Origin: Eggerthellaceae bacterium
Lineage (GTDB): Bacteria; Actinomycetota; Coriobacteriia; Coriobacteriales; Eggerthellaceae
Direction of reading: 5' to 3'
Length of the DNA: 14,455 nucleotides
Assembly (NCBI GenBank): GCA_900753095.1
Contig: CAADXT010000148.1
Span: 1 to 14,455, forward strand
The notes under the pieces were generated by a model, which did not search any database, was not told where the DNA came from, and worked only from the letters and a program-made list of their open reading frames with translations. The number at the start of each line of letters is the position of its first letter. The stretch's first letter is position 1. Both the position numbers and the translations under genes were made by a program. Below, in pieces: positions 14,223 to 14,455 of this stretch.

Positions 14223-14455
14223 GTGAATGCGACGTCGGCGATACAGAAGCTGCTTGATGAGCTGGAGCGTCTCCCTGGGGTGGGCCCAAAATCGGCGCAG
14301 CGCATTGCCTATTGGATATTGAACGAGGAAAAGGCCGATGCGCTTCGCTTGGCGAGTGCCATAGCAGAGGTGAAGGACACCGTTCACTTCTGCTCCCAGT
14401 GCTTTAACTATGCTCAAGATGATCTGTGCGATATCTGCGCCTCCGAAAAACGCGA
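14223..14455 (+). CDS. recR: Recombination mediator protein RecR, 3'-truncated by window edge
   Basis: 77 codons are visible. RecR acts with RecF and RecO to load RecA on gapped DNA. The N-terminal helix-hairpin-helix (LLDELERLPGVGPKSAQRIAYWIL, about residues 10-33) is followed by the start of the C4 zinc finger, HFCSQC...DLCDIC (four Cys visible). The Toprim domain lies beyond the window. The start is GTG 14223; an in-frame stop at 14205-14207 leaves little room upstream, and GAGGT (14206-14210, spacing 12) is a loose ribosome binding site. It follows the YbaB-family gene by 10 nt, the classic arrangement. Confidence 0.95.
   Translation, partial: MNATSAIQKLLDELERLPGVGPKSAQRIAYWILNEEKADALRLASAIAEVKDTVHFCSQCFNYAQDDLCDICASEKR

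Noticed and set aside
1..14455. CRISPR arrays, tRNA genes, insertion sequences
   Set aside because: No spaced direct-repeat array, tRNA cloverleaf or transposase frame was seen on either strand.

Overview
The window looks like chromosome of a moderately high-GC member of the class Coriobacteriia (Actinomycetota), probably Eggerthellaceae. This is an inference from codon and protein character: Ala-rich core proteins, a very long Ala/Pro/Gln-rich DnaX, an LCP/LytR_C protein between murA and folC, and the dnaX-ybaB-recR order. No taxonomic marker was searched. Every gene I can support is on the + strand.

Left part (1-3953): an accessory nitrogenase-like cluster. It holds the 3' part of a NifB-type radical SAM cofactor maturase, a NifX-like cofactor-binding protein overlapping it by 8 nt, then two nitrogenase component 1 homologues, D-like (alpha) and K-like (beta). 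Spacing is operon-like (8-nt overlap, 3-nt gap, 19-nt gap). The D-like protein keeps the P-cluster cysteines and both cofactor-anchoring residues (Cys and His), but lacks the Gln/His pair that nitrogenases use for N2 reduction. It therefore looks like a reductase using a NifB-derived iron-sulfur cofactor on some substrate other than N2. The D-like gene is interrupted by one extra C in a C6 tract (1497-1502). No reductase (NifH-like) and no NifEN scaffold gene lies in the window, although the cluster is cut by the left edge. A strong hairpin terminator (3992-4030) closes the cluster.

Middle part (4142-7412): housekeeping genes. An extended -10 promoter and a structured leader precede rpsB (ribosomal protein S2) and tsf (EF-Ts), with a hairpin between the two genes and a strong terminator after tsf. 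murA (peptidoglycan precursor synthesis) follows and is tightly linked to a LytR-CpsA-Psr-like membrane protein with atypical active-site residues, then folC (folate polyglutamylation).

Right part (10240-14455): the small bacterial SRP RNA (ffs) with its own -10 element and a trailing hairpin, a DedA-family membrane protein, then the DNA replication/repair run dnaX - ybaB/ebfC - recR, with recR cut by the right edge. The most unusual material is the nitrogenase-like cluster and its frameshift. The rest is a fairly ordinary core region with a few residue-level oddities in the LCP protein and in the DnaX zinc module.
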